Shown piece after piece: positions 1 to 9,762 of a DNA stretch of 64,000 bases (the first letter of the stretch is position 1; each line of letters opens with the position of its first letter). The DNA comes from Pelatocladus maniniholoensis HA4357-MV3 (GTDB lineage: Bacteria; Cyanobacteriota; Cyanobacteriia; Cyanobacteriales; Nostocaceae). Under the pieces are notes generated by a model. The model saw only the letters and a program-made list of their open reading frames with translations. It did not search any database and was not told where the DNA came from. The DNA lies in NCBI GenBank assembly GCA_019359115.1, contig JAHHHW010000096.1:62001-126000 (forward strand), given 5' to 3'. A program made the position numbers and the translations under genes.

Positions 1-1572
1 TGCCACAGCACCACCAGTCGGCTTGATTTTCTTGAAAAAAATAATTGCGATTCCACTCAGTAATAAAGAAATACCAATAAAGTAAAAACAATCATTAAAC
101 GCCATAACAAAAGCCTCACGACGAACTACATTATCAATAGCTTTAATCGCTTGGTCTTGGGCTGTACTTAAATCTGCACCTCGACTAATAAAATATTGGG
201 TTAATTGATTAATTCGTTCTTGAGTTGCTTGGCTATATAAAGATACTGATTCTCCCAATCGATTAGAGTGAAATTGTTCTCGATTAGTTAATAAAGTCGC
301 TAGAGATGCTATACCAATAGAACCACCCAAGTTACGCATCATATTAAACAAACCACTACCTGAACCAGCTTCTTGCGGACTCAAACCAGCAGTAGCAATA
401 GAAGAAAGTGGAACCATAATTAAAGGTTGTCCCATCGCCCTCACAAGTTGTGACCATCGCAATTGATCTAGTCCAGTTTGAGAGGTCATATTAGAATTCA
501 TAAAAACACTGATAGAAAATAAAGTCACTCCCACTGCAACCATGAATCGTACATCTATTTTTTGCATAATTTTGGGAATCAAAGGAATAATAAATAATTG
601 TGGTATTCCTGCCCACATCAATACTTCACCAATTTGCAATGGATTATATTGTTGAATTTGGGCTAAGTATAGCGGCAATATATAAATTGAACCATACAAA
701 CCGATTCCCAAGGCAACATTGACAATACTAGCTAAACCAAAGTTACGTCTTTTCAAAAGTCGCAAATTAATAAATGGCTGTCTACGAGTTAATTCAATCC
801 AGAAAAATAACGCCAAAAAGATTGCTGCAATGATACTTAAACGCACAATAAATTCTGAACTAAACCAATCTTTGCGGCTACCTTCTTCTAAGACAATTTG
901 TAGGGAACCTAAACCAATTGCCATGCTAATGATTCCCCACCAATCACCTTGTTTTAGTAAATTAACTTGAGGTCTATCTTGCCTGATTCCATACCAAACC
1001 CCAGCCAACATTAACAAACCAGGAATTATGTTGAGATAAAAGCTATATTCCCAACTAAAGTTTTCTGTTAACCAACCTCCTAATGTCGGACCAATTGAAG
1101 GTGCAAAAACAGCAGTCAAACCAAATGCAGCTAACCCCACTGATTGCTTAGAGGGAGGTAAACTTGTCAATACAACCGTCATCGCAATCGGAATTAAAAC
1201 CCCTCCTGTAAAACCTTGGGCGGCGCGGAAAACAATCATAGACATGAGATTCCACGACCAAGCACAACATATAGAAAAAAAGATAAATAAGATAGTATTA
1301 ACTAACAAATAGCGTTTGAGAGTAAATACTCGCGATAGCCATCCTGTTAAGGGAATAACAACAATTTCTGCTACTAGATAAGCAGTAGAAATCCATGAAC
1401 CTTCTTCTAAGGTAGCACCCAAACTAGCTTGGATTTGTTGTAGTGAAGCATTGGTAATTTGAATATCTAGTACCGCCATGAATGCACCAAGCATACTAGC
1501 TAAAACACCAATCCAAGTTCTTAGCGGTATTTGGTCGGAGGAAGATTGAATAACTGCGTTTTGTTTAGCCAC
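1..1572 (-). CDS. DHA2-family MFS multidrug exporter, EmrB/QacA type (C-terminus cut by window edge)
   Basis: The minus-strand frame is open from a GTG at 1572 to the left edge, giving at least 524 residues. It starts AKQNAVIQSSSD and soon shows the DHA2 signature in TM1 (GAFMAVLDIQITNASL) and LEEGSWISTAYLVAE. DHA2 proteins are 14-TM proton-driven drug exporters of about 510-540 residues, so only the last residues are probably missing. It lies downstream of the EmrA-like adaptor gene on the same strand, with an MFS gene between, and probably exports together with that adaptor. Substrate unknown. The GTG start is chosen because no upstream ATG keeps the family N-terminus. Confidence 0.88.
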   Translation of the reverse strand, partial: MAKQNAVIQSSSDQIPLRTWIGVLASMLGAFMAVLDIQITNASLQQIQASLGATLEEGSWISTAYLVAEIVVIPLTGWLSRVFTLKRYLLVNTILFIFFSICCAWSWNLMSMIVFRAAQGFTGGVLIPIAMTVVLTSLPPSKQSVGLAAFGLTAVFAPSIGPTLGGWLTENFSWEYSFYLNIIPGLLMLAGVWYGIRQDRPQVNLLKQGDWWGIISMAIGLGSLQIVLEEGSRKDWFSSEFIVRLSIIAAIFLALFFWIELTRRQPFINLRLLKRRNFGLASIVNVALGIGLYGSIYILPLYLAQIQQYNPLQIGEVLMWAGIPQLFIIPLIPKIMQKIDVRFMVAVGVTLFSISVFMNSNMTSQTGLDQLRWSQLVRAMGQPLIMVPLSSIATAGLSPQEAGSGSGLFNMMRNLGGSIGIASLATLLTNREQFHSNRLGESVSLYSQATQERINQLTQYFISRGADLSTAQDQAIKAIDNVVRREAFVMAFNDCFYFIGISLLLSGIAIIFFKKIKPTGGAVA

Positions 1573-1876
1573 AGTAGTACTCCGAATAATAAATGTTTAA
1601 GAGTTCTAAAATATTAGATTATCTAGAATTGGGGCAAAAGGGAAGTATTTTAAGTTCTCTCTTGAAAAAAGATTTAAGTAAGTCGGCACAAATAAAGCTA
1701 ACTAGTTGGGATCGTTATTTTTCATACTCTACCTTGAAGCCGAAGAAGGCACGTCTATGTCATTGGTTATTGGTAAGGCTTTTAGGCATGTTTACTCTTC
1801 GTAACTCAGTTATGTTTATTCCTGCCGACTTACTTAACTTAAGTTCAATCTTTTCAGCTTCTGCACGTCTAAAAAT
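1573..1876. other. Intergenic, no gene seen
   Basis: About 300 bases between the two exporter genes. A plus-strand open frame (1593-1880) has no recognisable protein features and runs against the operon, so it is not called. No clear hairpin or promoter was found. Confidence 0.5.
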
Positions 1877-3151
1877 CTAATGTATTTTAGCAGGTAGAAT
1901 TCCTCTTTCTACATAAATAGGACGTATCAATTGCCTTAAATTAGGTAGCTGTCTGGAAAAATATATAGAACCTAAAATACAAACTACTCCATCAAAAATT
2001 AAAGTATTAGTAGCACCAATACTATCAGCTAAAGCCCCTCCCAATAGATTACCAAAGGGGATAGTACCCAAAAAAGCCATTGTCAATAAACTCATAACTC
2101 GCCCACGTTTTTCATCTTCAACAATTGTTTGTAAAACTGTATTACCAGCAGCAATTTGAAAAATTGTTCCCAAGCCAACAAATAACATTGTGAATAATGA
2201 AAGTGGTAATAAACGTGATAAGGAAAAAGCTATTAATCCCATTCCTAAAATTGCTGGTCCTACAACAATTAATTTCCCAAGTCCCAAGATAGTTTTACGT
2301 GATGCCAAATAAATTCCACCAGATAATGCTCCGACACCAGAAGCAGCCATCAAAAATCCCAGTGTTTCTGCATTACCTTGTAATATTTTTTCGGCAAAAA
2401 CTGGAACGAGAACAGTATACTGGAATCCAAAAAAGCTAACTATGGCTGAGAGCAACAATATTGCCCGAATAGGTGGAAAACCAAAAGCATATAAAAATCC
2501 CTCTTTTATTTGTTGTAAGGGATTACTCATACTAGCTACAGTTTTTTGAGGCTTAATTCTCATTGCTAATAAAGCCATGATTACGGCAATGTAACTAATA
2601 CCATCAATTAAAAAACAATAAGCTACGCCCACACCCGCAACTAACAAACCACCAATCGCAGGGCCAATTAAGCGCGCCCCATTAAACATTGTGGAATTAA
2701 TCGCGATCGCATTCGCTAAATCTTCTTTATGTTCTACCAAATCCACCACGAATGCTTGCCGTGCAGGTGAATCAAAAGCACTAATAATTCCTTGGAACAA
2801 ACTTAAAACAATAATATGCCAAATATGAATCACACCAGTTAGTGCCAATATCGCTAAGATCAATGACTGAATCATTGCCAATACTTGGGTACCAATTAAG
2901 GTGCGATAACGAGAAAAACGATCTACAAATACGCCACCAAACGGAGCAAGAAGAAAGCTAGGAATTTGACTGCTAAATCCCACCAGCCCCAGCATCAAAG
3001 GCGATTGAGTTAAGCTATAAACCAGCCAAATTGTAGCAGTTTGTGTCATCCATGTTCCAATCAAAGAGATACCTTGTCCAATAAAAAACAAACGGTAATT
3101 TCTCGATCTTAAGGCTGGTAATAGCACCTGTTCTTGGGCTTGTGTTTTCAT
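1877..3151 (-). CDS. MFS transporter, EntS/MFS_3-like (12 TM)
   Basis: A 424-residue membrane protein. The N-terminal pattern LRSRNYRLFFIGQGISLIGTW, then LAPFGGVFVDRFSRYR and DSPARQAFVVDLV, is typical of the MFS_3 (transmembrane secretion effector/EntS-like) group, which includes siderophore and drug exporters. Twelve hydrophobic segments fit the length. It sits between the EmrA-like and EmrB-like genes on the same strand, so it is likely cotranscribed, although a 186-base gap holding GGGATTGGGGA-type repeat DNA separates it from the adaptor gene. Substrate cannot be read from the sequence. Confidence 0.85.
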   Translation of the reverse strand: MKTQAQEQVLLPALRSRNYRLFFIGQGISLIGTWMTQTATIWLVYSLTQSPLMLGLVGFSSQIPSFLLAPFGGVFVDRFSRYRTLIGTQVLAMIQSLILAILALTGVIHIWHIIVLSLFQGIISAFDSPARQAFVVDLVEHKEDLANAIAINSTMFNGARLIGPAIGGLLVAGVGVAYCFLIDGISYIAVIMALLAMRIKPQKTVASMSNPLQQIKEGFLYAFGFPPIRAILLLSAIVSFFGFQYTVLVPVFAEKILQGNAETLGFLMAASGVGALSGGIYLASRKTILGLGKLIVVGPAILGMGLIAFSLSRLLPLSLFTMLFVGLGTIFQIAAGNTVLQTIVEDEKRGRVMSLLTMAFLGTIPFGNLLGGALADSIGATNTLIFDGVVCILGSIYFSRQLPNLRQLIRPIYVERGILPAKIH

Positions 3152-3337
3152 GCTGGTTAATGGTAATCAGTCAACAGATTTACCTAATTGACAATAATGA
3201 AAATATTTCACTTTCACCCCTCTCTATTGACGTAAACGGAAGTAGTCGTCAGGTGGAAGTTGGTGATTGGGGATCGGGGATTGGGGATTGGGGAAAAGGG
3301 AAGGCGGACAACTAATGACAAATGACAAATAACTAAC

Positions 3338-4819
3338 TTACTTAACTTTGACGCTCACTTCCGCAGACATGCCTGGTACAATCTGTGATTCATAGCCCTT
3401 GATGCTGTTTTGATCAAAAACGATTTTGACCGGGACACGCTGTACAATTTTGGTAAAGTTGCCTGTGGCGTTATCTGGTGGCAATAGGGCAAATTGAGCG
3501 CCGGAAGCTGGAGAAATACTGTCAACATGACCCTCAAAAGTATGATGAGGTAAGGCATCCAGTTTTATTTCTACTGGTTCTCCTGGTTTCATGTTTTCAA
3601 GTTGGGTTTCTTTGAAGTTAGCAACAAGCCAGTTCTCGTTATCAACGATCGCCATTAATGGTGTTCCCGTTTGTACTCTGTTACCAACTTCCACATTTTT
3701 CTTACCTACCCGTCCACTACTGGGGGCGGTAATGTTGGTGTAGGATAGCTGCAATTGAGCATCGTTGAGAGAAGCTTGTGCTTGAGTGATCGCTGCTTTC
3801 GCTGCGTCATACTGACTGCGTTTTACGGCTGTGTCTTGCTTAGTAGCCGTGGCTTGTTGTAATCCTCCTTGGGATGCTGCGAGTTTAGCTTGGGCGCTAG
3901 CAACTCCTTCTTGGGCTTGTGCTAGTTGGGACTGCGCTTTGGCAACTCCTTGTTTAGCAGCAGCTAGTTGTGCTTGGGCTTGTTGAACTCCCTGAACGGC
4001 AGCATTTTTTTGTGCTTGTGCTACACTATAAGCGGCTTTGGCTGTATCCAATTGCTGACGAGCGATCGCACCTTGTTGATATAAAGTTTGGTAGCGGTTA
4101 TAGTCAGCTTGGGCTTTTTGTAAATTCGCCTCGGCTTGTGCTACTTGTGCTTGGGCTGCTGGAACCGCAGCTTCGGCAGAACGAACTTGAGCTTGGGCTG
4201 TGGGAATACCTGCTTGCGCCTCTTTTACTGCTGCTTGGGCTGTGGAAATTGCTGCTAAAGCAGCGTTAACATTTCCTTGCGCTTGATTTGTCTGAGCGCT
4301 GCTAGTTTGTGATGTTAAAGCAATATTTGCTTGTGCAGCCTCCGCTTGAGCCTTAGCATTTACTAAGGCTGCTTGTGTCTGCTGGACTTTACTTTGGTAG
4401 TCTTGGGAATCAAGCTTTACTAGCAACTGTCCCTGTTTTACCAACTGGTTATCATTTACCAGTACTTGAGCGACAGTTCCTGGAATGCGCGTGCTAACTT
4501 GGTGGACATGTCCCGCTACCTGGGCGTTGTCGGTTTCCTGATGAGTAGAAGCATACTCCCACCAGCGAAACCCAAAACCACTAGCCGCAACTGCACCCAC
4601 ACCCAAGGCTACCAAAATTAGCTTGATTGGTTTCTTACGTTTTTGAGGTGAAGAGGGCTGTTGCTTCTCTGCTTCCGGCGCTTCTGGCGTTGCTACTGGC
4701 TGGGTACGAGTTTTCAATTCTTCTGTATCTATAACTAATTCTTTTTCCAAGACTGCTGTTTTGCTGTGTCCGTTATTGTTGTTGAGATTAGTAGTGCTTG
4801 AACGTTCCATGATTGCCAA
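3338..4819 (-). CDS. HlyD/EmrA-family membrane fusion protein of a drug efflux pump
   Basis: 493 residues: a charged cytoplasmic tail (1-65), one TM segment (about 66-84), the TDNAQVAGHVHQVSTRIPGTV strand typical of EmrA (near residue 97), and a very long Ala/Gln-rich coiled coil (about 140-350). The lipoyl/beta-barrel part follows, with ITAPSSGRVGKKNVEVGNRV and PGMSAEVSVKV at the end. EmrA-type adaptors link an inner-membrane MFS pump to an outer-membrane channel. The coiled-coil hairpin is longer than in E. coli EmrA (about 390 aa in total). It lies directly downstream of marR and upstream of two MFS genes. No outer-membrane factor gene is in the window. Confidence 0.88.
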   Translation of the reverse strand: MAIMERSSTTNLNNNNGHSKTAVLEKELVIDTEELKTRTQPVATPEAPEAEKQQPSSPQKRKKPIKLILVALGVGAVAASGFGFRWWEYASTHQETDNAQVAGHVHQVSTRIPGTVAQVLVNDNQLVKQGQLLVKLDSQDYQSKVQQTQAALVNAKAQAEAAQANIALTSQTSSAQTNQAQGNVNAALAAISTAQAAVKEAQAGIPTAQAQVRSAEAAVPAAQAQVAQAEANLQKAQADYNRYQTLYQQGAIARQQLDTAKAAYSVAQAQKNAAVQGVQQAQAQLAAAKQGVAKAQSQLAQAQEGVASAQAKLAASQGGLQQATATKQDTAVKRSQYDAAKAAITQAQASLNDAQLQLSYTNITAPSSGRVGKKNVEVGNRVQTGTPLMAIVDNENWLVANFKETQLENMKPGEPVEIKLDALPHHTFEGHVDSISPASGAQFALLPPDNATGNFTKIVQRVPVKIVFDQNSIKGYESQIVPGMSAEVSVKVK

Positions 4820-4905
4820 TTCTCCTGTTCCAGCGCGAAATTATATAAATTATTTAGGACTCGTAATATCGATCTAAAATTAGTTAGGGAATAATTATTT
4901 CGTAT

Positions 4906-4955
4906 GCTTACTATTTTTTAAAAAAAAACTGAATGTCACTACACCCAATTGGGTG
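4906..4955. promoter_or_regulatory. Candidate MarR operator region upstream of the EmrA-like gene
   Basis: A perfect 14-bp palindrome, CACCCAATTGGGTG, lies at 4942-4955, about 120 bases upstream of the emrA-like start. A separate decamer, GCTTACTATT (4906-4915), matches 9 of 10 bases of GCGTACTATT in front of marR (5550-5559). Either could be the regulator's site; binding is inferred only from position and symmetry. Confidence 0.4.
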
Positions 4956-5062
4956 ATATGTGTCTATTCTTCAAGAAAGATAAAGGTTAGTTGTTGGTCA
5001 ACTATCAATTGTCAAACATCAATCGTTATTCTACCCATCTGCCTTGTTCCCAATTCCCAATC

Positions 5063-5530
5063 TTACGACAAATTCGCGATCGCCTGATTGATCATGCGGG
5101 CAAATTGTTCGCGTTCAGCATGGGAAATACCTTGCAAAGCTTGCTCACGCACTTCTACAGCCAGTTCAGGTAGAATAGCTTCTAGTTCTTTGCCAGCATC
5201 AGTTAACCAAATTCGCCAAATGCGGCGATCGCGACAATCTCGTTCTCGGCGAACTAAGCCACGCTCTTCCATCCGATCTAGTACCCCAGTTAATGTACCT
5301 CCGACTTGTTTGAGCCTTTCGCCAATAGTGGAAGTAGGTAAACCGTTTTCCTCCCATAAACAACATAAAATTACCCAATGAAAGGGAGTCAAACCATAGG
5401 GTTCCAGACGTTCTGTAAATTTGCGATACAGGAGTTGAGATAGCAATTTGATTCGATAGCCAAGATTGTATGGCGCTCTAGTTTGCTGCCACGACTCCAA
5501 AGCTACAGAATTTTCAGATGTAGAAACCAT
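5063..5530 (-). CDS. MarR-family transcriptional regulator
   Basis: 155 residues with the MarR winged-helix layout: helix LSQLLYRKFTERLEPYGLTP, recognition helix TIGERLKQVGGTLTGVLDRM, and the wing GLVRRERDCRDRRIWRIWLT, which carries the DxRxxR-type wing motif. MarR proteins are dimeric repressors, usually relieved by small aromatic ligands. It is the first gene of the minus-strand run marR, emrA-like, MFS, emrB-like, so it very likely controls the pump. An imperfect inverted repeat overlaps its own promoter region, which suggests autoregulation. Confidence 0.88.
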   Translation of the reverse strand: MVSTSENSVALESWQQTRAPYNLGYRIKLLSQLLYRKFTERLEPYGLTPFHWVILCCLWEENGLPTSTIGERLKQVGGTLTGVLDRMEERGLVRRERDCRDRRIWRIWLTDAGKELEAILPELAVEVREQALQGISHAEREQFARMINQAIANLS

Positions 5531-5537
5531 TTCAGGA

Positions 5538-5559
5538 AATACTTAGCGTGCGTACTATT
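5538..5559. promoter_or_regulatory. Candidate MarR autoregulatory site
   Basis: An imperfect inverted repeat with AATA/TATT ends starts 8 bases before the marR ATG (7 of 11 half-site positions match). Its right half ends GCGTACTATT, nearly repeated in front of the emrA-like gene. Inferred from symmetry, repetition and position. Confidence 0.35.
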
Positions 5560-5598
5560 ATCATAGCACTGATTATGGAAAAGCTGCAAAATGATCGC

Positions 5599-5619
5599 AT
5601 TCCGATAAGAAGTCGGAAT
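5599..5619 (-). terminator. Hairpin downstream of the metalloprotease gene
   Basis: ATTCCGA and TCGGAAT form a 7-bp stem with a 7-base loop, 15 bases past the protease stop codon. No strong U-tract follows, so termination is only suggested. Confidence 0.35.
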
Positions 5620-5633
5620 CTGGCTGTCTCAAT

Positions 5634-8402
5634 TTATCTTGAAAGCAATCTTGCGTTTAATGCTTTGGTAATGCGATCGCTCGTTTCTTCAAGATGAGCG
5701 AGTGTGTAAATATCAAGGTTTTCATTTTGGTACTTCAAGCTAGTATCAATGGCTTGGCGTAGTTGGCGCAATTCAAACCAAGCTAGTGTCCGTCCATCTT
5801 CTGGGACATCTGTATTACGCAACACCATATCGAGCAAAATATTTAGGTATTCTCGCTGCAAGGAACGACGGATACTAGAAATTGGTTTTGCTTTTCTAGC
5901 ATCTACAACTTCTGTCCAAATGTCTTTTTGCAGAGTGTTGAACAATTCTGGCATGGAAAGTGCTTGTCCGCCAGTTGTTTTGAATTCGATATCCCGGAGA
6001 TGATTGAGGCGATCGCTATCTAAGAGCGATCTTAATATTACAGCTTGAAAACGTTGAATACGTTCGTGAATTGGATAATCAAGGCGAGATACAGGTATAA
6101 AGTTACCCCAGTGTTGCCAGCGTGAAGGTGCTAGCAGATTCAACAATTGTGGCGAAAAACTAAAAGCATCCTCTGCAAATACATACTCTTGCAGTTTTGC
6201 TAAGACCTGGCGTTGCTGTTCTAGAGAAACTGCTACAAAACTGGGGCGCATATTTTCATCAGCATGATGACGCCCAAAAGATTGTCCACCTATATATTGA
6301 GTCAACAAAAACGCATTACGAAAATAATATTTGAGAATGCTATTAAATAACACCCGCAAGTTACTATAACTTTCTCCTTTCAACGGGTAACGCTGATCAA
6401 GACGTTGCCACATAGCGCGAGCATTATCCATTTGCCATTGGGAATAAACTAGCACATCACTACTCATATCCCAGACATTTGCCAGAGGATTGATATCCCA
6501 GATATCTTCATCTGTAGCGTAAGATAATTCTGGTTGCGGGGACGCCAAAGCAATCTGTTCCAAAAAATCTTTTTCAGCTTCGGGAATTACTGGTTCTGCC
6601 GTAAAATCTGGGTGAGGTTTGTAACCATACACAATTGCCCATTCATCATAAGGACCAATAATTGTGGGAAAATAGTCGCCTTGCTGTATTCCTGGAGGTG
6701 CTATATTCACAGGCAAATAATCCATCACAGAACCTGCCAAACCTTTGGTGTGAGTGATTTCTGTATTATTTAATTCCTGGGGTGCTAACATAGTGCTGCC
6801 GTGAAAATTGTGGCGCAAACCTAGTGTGTGTCCGACTTCGTGAGCAATGAGAGAACGTATATATTGATGCACGTATTCTTTCATCTCATCACTACTTGGT
6901 GTAGCGTCTTGCAACAGCGACAACGCCAAGGCCCCCATCGCTGCTTGCGTTGAAGATTCCATCCCATAGCAGAAGTCAGAATCTTGTTGAGAAGTCAACA
7001 ATCCAGTATTCACAGTCCAAGGTAAATTATGATCAGTGCATTCAGCAACTGGACTGACTTTGCTATTTTGCAATCCCAGATTCGCAATTTTGAACCCTTG
7101 ACCATTGACCCCTGATTCCATCAAAGCACGATATTCTTGCTGAATTGAGCGCACCATATTGGCATCGACGATAATATCTGCATCTAATATTTCTCCAGTC
7201 ATGGGGTTGACGCGGGCTGGACCTCTAGCAAAACCTGCATCCAAAGAATTGAACCAGCGAATTGTGTTGTAGCGCACATCTGCTGGATGCCAATCAGCAT
7301 CATCTGGCATTTGTCGGACTTCAATAGCATTTTGGAATCCTGCTTTGGCAAATGCTTGATTCCACATCAAAACGCCTTCACGCATAGCGTCGCGATACTC
7401 CAATGGTACAGCATTTTCAATCCAAAATATTATTGGTTTTTTCGGTGGAGACAAAGGTGCATTAGGATCAGATGGTTCAAGATGCCAACGATTGATATAA
7501 CGTACAAATGATTCTTTGCTATTATTATGAGAAAAATCCTGGAAAGCAGTAATAAAATATCCGACTCTATCATCAGCAAGTCGGGGAATATACCCATTAT
7601 TTTCGGGTAGCTGGGAAAAACTGTAGTGTACTTTTAAAGTCAACGCTCTGCTATCAGGTAATGTAACTAAATATGCTCCCTCTGGTGATGAAAAGGTGTA
7701 GATAGATTCAATCTCTAAGTTGTAAGGAAAGCTGTCAAGATCGCCAAAATATGATCTATTTTTTTCCAGGTGATAATCAGCCCGTAAATAATATTTTAAT
7801 AAGGAGGTTAATCCCGGGAAATCCTGCATCAGCAGGTCATTAAGGTCAACAAGAATATTTTTACTATATGGATCGATACTGTCAATTTCGAGGGCATAAA
7901 GAACTGAGTCGCTAAATGAACGAGCAAGCGATCGCAATTCTGGTTCATCTTGTTCTGTGCGAAACTTAACATTACGAACAACAAAATGCAAATAATTGTT
8001 TACTCGCCGAAAGTAAAACAGAAAATCTTGCAGAGGTAGTCCACTATAAATCCCACTTTCCCCAATGCCAGATTCTAGTGTTACTGTACAAAGATAATTT
8101 TTATTCAGTTGTTCTGGCTTCAATTCTAAATAAATTTTATCGTCTTCCTGACTACGATAAATTGTGAATACTCCCTCTAATTTATTCGTTCCTTTGACTG
8201 CCTCACGAAATCGCCACAAATCTTCCTTTCTGTTCTCTTTAAAACTATAATCAGTACTTGCTAATTGTTCAATACCTGACAGTGTATTGAGTTGCTGGAC
8301 ATAAATATTTGCAACTTGATTGGACATAGCATAATTAGTGCCAAATAACAAGTAATAAAATAACAATACATATACTGTTAACTTTGTGATCCAGTTATTC
8401 AT
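5634..8402 (-). CDS. Secreted zinc-dependent metalloprotease (DUF5117/DUF4953, metzincin type)
   Basis: 922 residues with an N-terminal hydrophobic segment (about residues 7-25) that looks like a signal peptide or anchor. The catalytic site HEVGHTLGLRHNFHGS has zinc ligands H521, H525 and H531 and base E522, in the extended HExxHxxGxxH form of metzincins; the HNFxGS ending is characteristic of DUF4953. The N-terminal half matches the DUF5117 layout (LWRFREAVKGTNKLEGVF, then YNTIRW and GPARVNPMTGEILDADII). Predicted to act outside the cytoplasmic membrane; natural substrates are unknown for the family. No cotranscribed partner is apparent. Confidence 0.85.
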   Translation of the reverse strand: MNNWITKLTVYVLLFYYLLFGTNYAMSNQVANIYVQQLNTLSGIEQLASTDYSFKENRKEDLWRFREAVKGTNKLEGVFTIYRSQEDDKIYLELKPEQLNKNYLCTVTLESGIGESGIYSGLPLQDFLFYFRRVNNYLHFVVRNVKFRTEQDEPELRSLARSFSDSVLYALEIDSIDPYSKNILVDLNDLLMQDFPGLTSLLKYYLRADYHLEKNRSYFGDLDSFPYNLEIESIYTFSSPEGAYLVTLPDSRALTLKVHYSFSQLPENNGYIPRLADDRVGYFITAFQDFSHNNSKESFVRYINRWHLEPSDPNAPLSPPKKPIIFWIENAVPLEYRDAMREGVLMWNQAFAKAGFQNAIEVRQMPDDADWHPADVRYNTIRWFNSLDAGFARGPARVNPMTGEILDADIIVDANMVRSIQQEYRALMESGVNGQGFKIANLGLQNSKVSPVAECTDHNLPWTVNTGLLTSQQDSDFCYGMESSTQAAMGALALSLLQDATPSSDEMKEYVHQYIRSLIAHEVGHTLGLRHNFHGSTMLAPQELNNTEITHTKGLAGSVMDYLPVNIAPPGIQQGDYFPTIIGPYDEWAIVYGYKPHPDFTAEPVIPEAEKDFLEQIALASPQPELSYATDEDIWDINPLANVWDMSSDVLVYSQWQMDNARAMWQRLDQRYPLKGESYSNLRVLFNSILKYYFRNAFLLTQYIGGQSFGRHHADENMRPSFVAVSLEQQRQVLAKLQEYVFAEDAFSFSPQLLNLLAPSRWQHWGNFIPVSRLDYPIHERIQRFQAVILRSLLDSDRLNHLRDIEFKTTGGQALSMPELFNTLQKDIWTEVVDARKAKPISSIRRSLQREYLNILLDMVLRNTDVPEDGRTLAWFELRQLRQAIDTSLKYQNENLDIYTLAHLEETSDRITKALNARLLSR

Positions 8403-9144
8403 TTTTTGGCTACCTTATGAAGCGCTTTTCCTCTTTACAAGGGAGCATCCCAATTTTTTTCAACATCCCGCTAAGAGTTTAAATTTTTAGCCAATAGCAC
8501 AAATCGTCTTTATACGACTCTAATAAATCAAACAGTCTGCTTCAGCTGACTTGAGCCGATACACTGCAATTTCAATCGCAGGCGGATTTTTTGGGCCGAT
8601 TTTTTTAACATTTGAGATGCTCTCCTTACAAGCCGCTTGAATAATAAAATAGGTATTTTTTATCTTTCATGTAGTCCTGTTTTTACTGAATTACTGGGAA
8701 ATTATTTAATTAACTATTAATTTCTTCCTGTATTCAAACAATTATTTCATCTAGGATTAAATTATTAAGTAAATCTCAACATCTTAAAATATGCATAAGC
8801 GTAGACAGATATAGCGATGTCTACGCTCACTCGATTATGAAAAGCAATAAGTAATGAATCTAATTTCATGTCATCCTACCAACCAAAAAATAGGTAGTGA
8901 ACTGTAGATATGCGTGGGATCATTAATCCTAAATTCTACGTTAACCACAATAAATGTCTGTGGCGAATGTTACAGCATCATTTTCAACATGAGAGTATGA
9001 TCTGTTTTTCGATTTCGGCAGAAAAACGTTTTTTTGCTAACTCCCTTTAAGAAAGTAAACCCAATAGCTTGCCGTTGGCATGAGTCAAATGGATGAGATT
9101 TTGACGAGTATTACATACAGTCAATACCAAAGCGATATTTCTGG
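8403..9144. repeat. Long intergenic region with inverted copies of a GGGAGCATCCCAA repeat
   Basis: Just upstream of the protease start, TACAAGGGAGCATCCCAA (8436-8453) is mirrored by an inverted, slightly degenerate copy at about 8600-8631 (GAGATGCTCTCCTTACA on the plus strand). Together they bound about 200 bases like the ends of a small non-autonomous element. Related copies lie at 16852 and 22351. A hairpin with a perfect 10-bp stem (AGCGTAGACA / TGTCTACGCT) lies at 8798-8827. A 46-codon open frame at 8910-9050 has no recognisable features and is not called. Confidence 0.5.
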
Positions 9145-9711
9145 TTAACCTCCATCAATTAGAATAGATAAAGCTTGACGAGCATGTTTTGCTCCTGCTG
9201 GAGTTCCTTCAATTGTTGCCATCAGACTAGCACCACCAATTAATAGCAAGTACTGCTGAGAGAATGCTTCTGGATTACGAATTTGAGCTTCGATTGCTAG
9301 TTTCATTATGTGAGTGCGGATCGCCTTACGTAACGATACAGAAACATGATGAGCTGGATGATTTGCATCAGCAATTTCCAGAACTGCATTAATGAATGGA
9401 CACCCGCGAAAATCTGGTTGAGCATACCACTCTCCTAGCACATCAAAGGTTGCGAGTAGTTTTTCTTTAGCTGTTTTTCCTCGCTCCTCAACAGACTTTT
9501 GAAACCACTGTAACCACTGCTTTTTGCGATAGCGCATCACCTCCAAAATGAGTTGATCTTTTGAAGGAAAATACTTATAAAACGTCCGTTTTGCAACGTC
9601 GGAAGCAGCTATTACCTCATTAATTCCGACGTGCTGAATCCCCTTTTGATAGAAAAGCTCCGAAGCAGTTTCTAGAATGCGATCGTAGATTTGGTTAGTT
9701 TCTGGTGCCAT
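9145..9711 (-). CDS. TetR/AcrR-family transcriptional repressor
   Basis: 188 residues. The N-terminal HTH reads RILETASELFYQKGIQHVGI, then VAKRTFYKYFPSKDQLILEV, the standard TetR DNA-binding domain. The C-terminal ligand domain contains RGCPFINAVLEIADANHP, seen in AcrR-like regulators of oxidative or electrophile stress genes. It is divergent from the CMD-family gene, and two near-identical palindromes lie between them. The likely role is ligand-relieved repression of itself and the neighbour; the ligand is unknown. Confidence 0.9.
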   Translation of the reverse strand: MAPETNQIYDRILETASELFYQKGIQHVGINEVIAASDVAKRTFYKYFPSKDQLILEVMRYRKKQWLQWFQKSVEERGKTAKEKLLATFDVLGEWYAQPDFRGCPFINAVLEIADANHPAHHVSVSLRKAIRTHIMKLAIEAQIRNPEAFSQQYLLLIGGASLMATIEGTPAGAKHARQALSILIDGG

Positions 9712-9723
9712 AGATAGATCATT

Positions 9724-9745
9724 AAGTAGACAAACTTGTCTACTT
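9724..9745. promoter_or_regulatory. TetR operator 1
   Basis: A perfect palindrome: half-site AAGTAGACAA, two centre bases AC, then TTGTCTACTT. It lies 13 bases upstream of the tetR start. The same core recurs 18 bases further on. Confidence 0.72.
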
Positions 9746-9762
9746 AGGATATTCTACTAAAA

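Noticed and set aside
1593-1880. Plus-strand 95-residue open frame between the two MFS genes
   Set aside because: No domain, no ribosome site, opposes the operon and overlaps the end of the MFS gene; composition reads like chance AT-rich sequence.
8910-9050. 46-residue open frame upstream of the metalloprotease region
   Set aside because: No ribosome site or recognisable feature, in a repeat-containing intergenic region.
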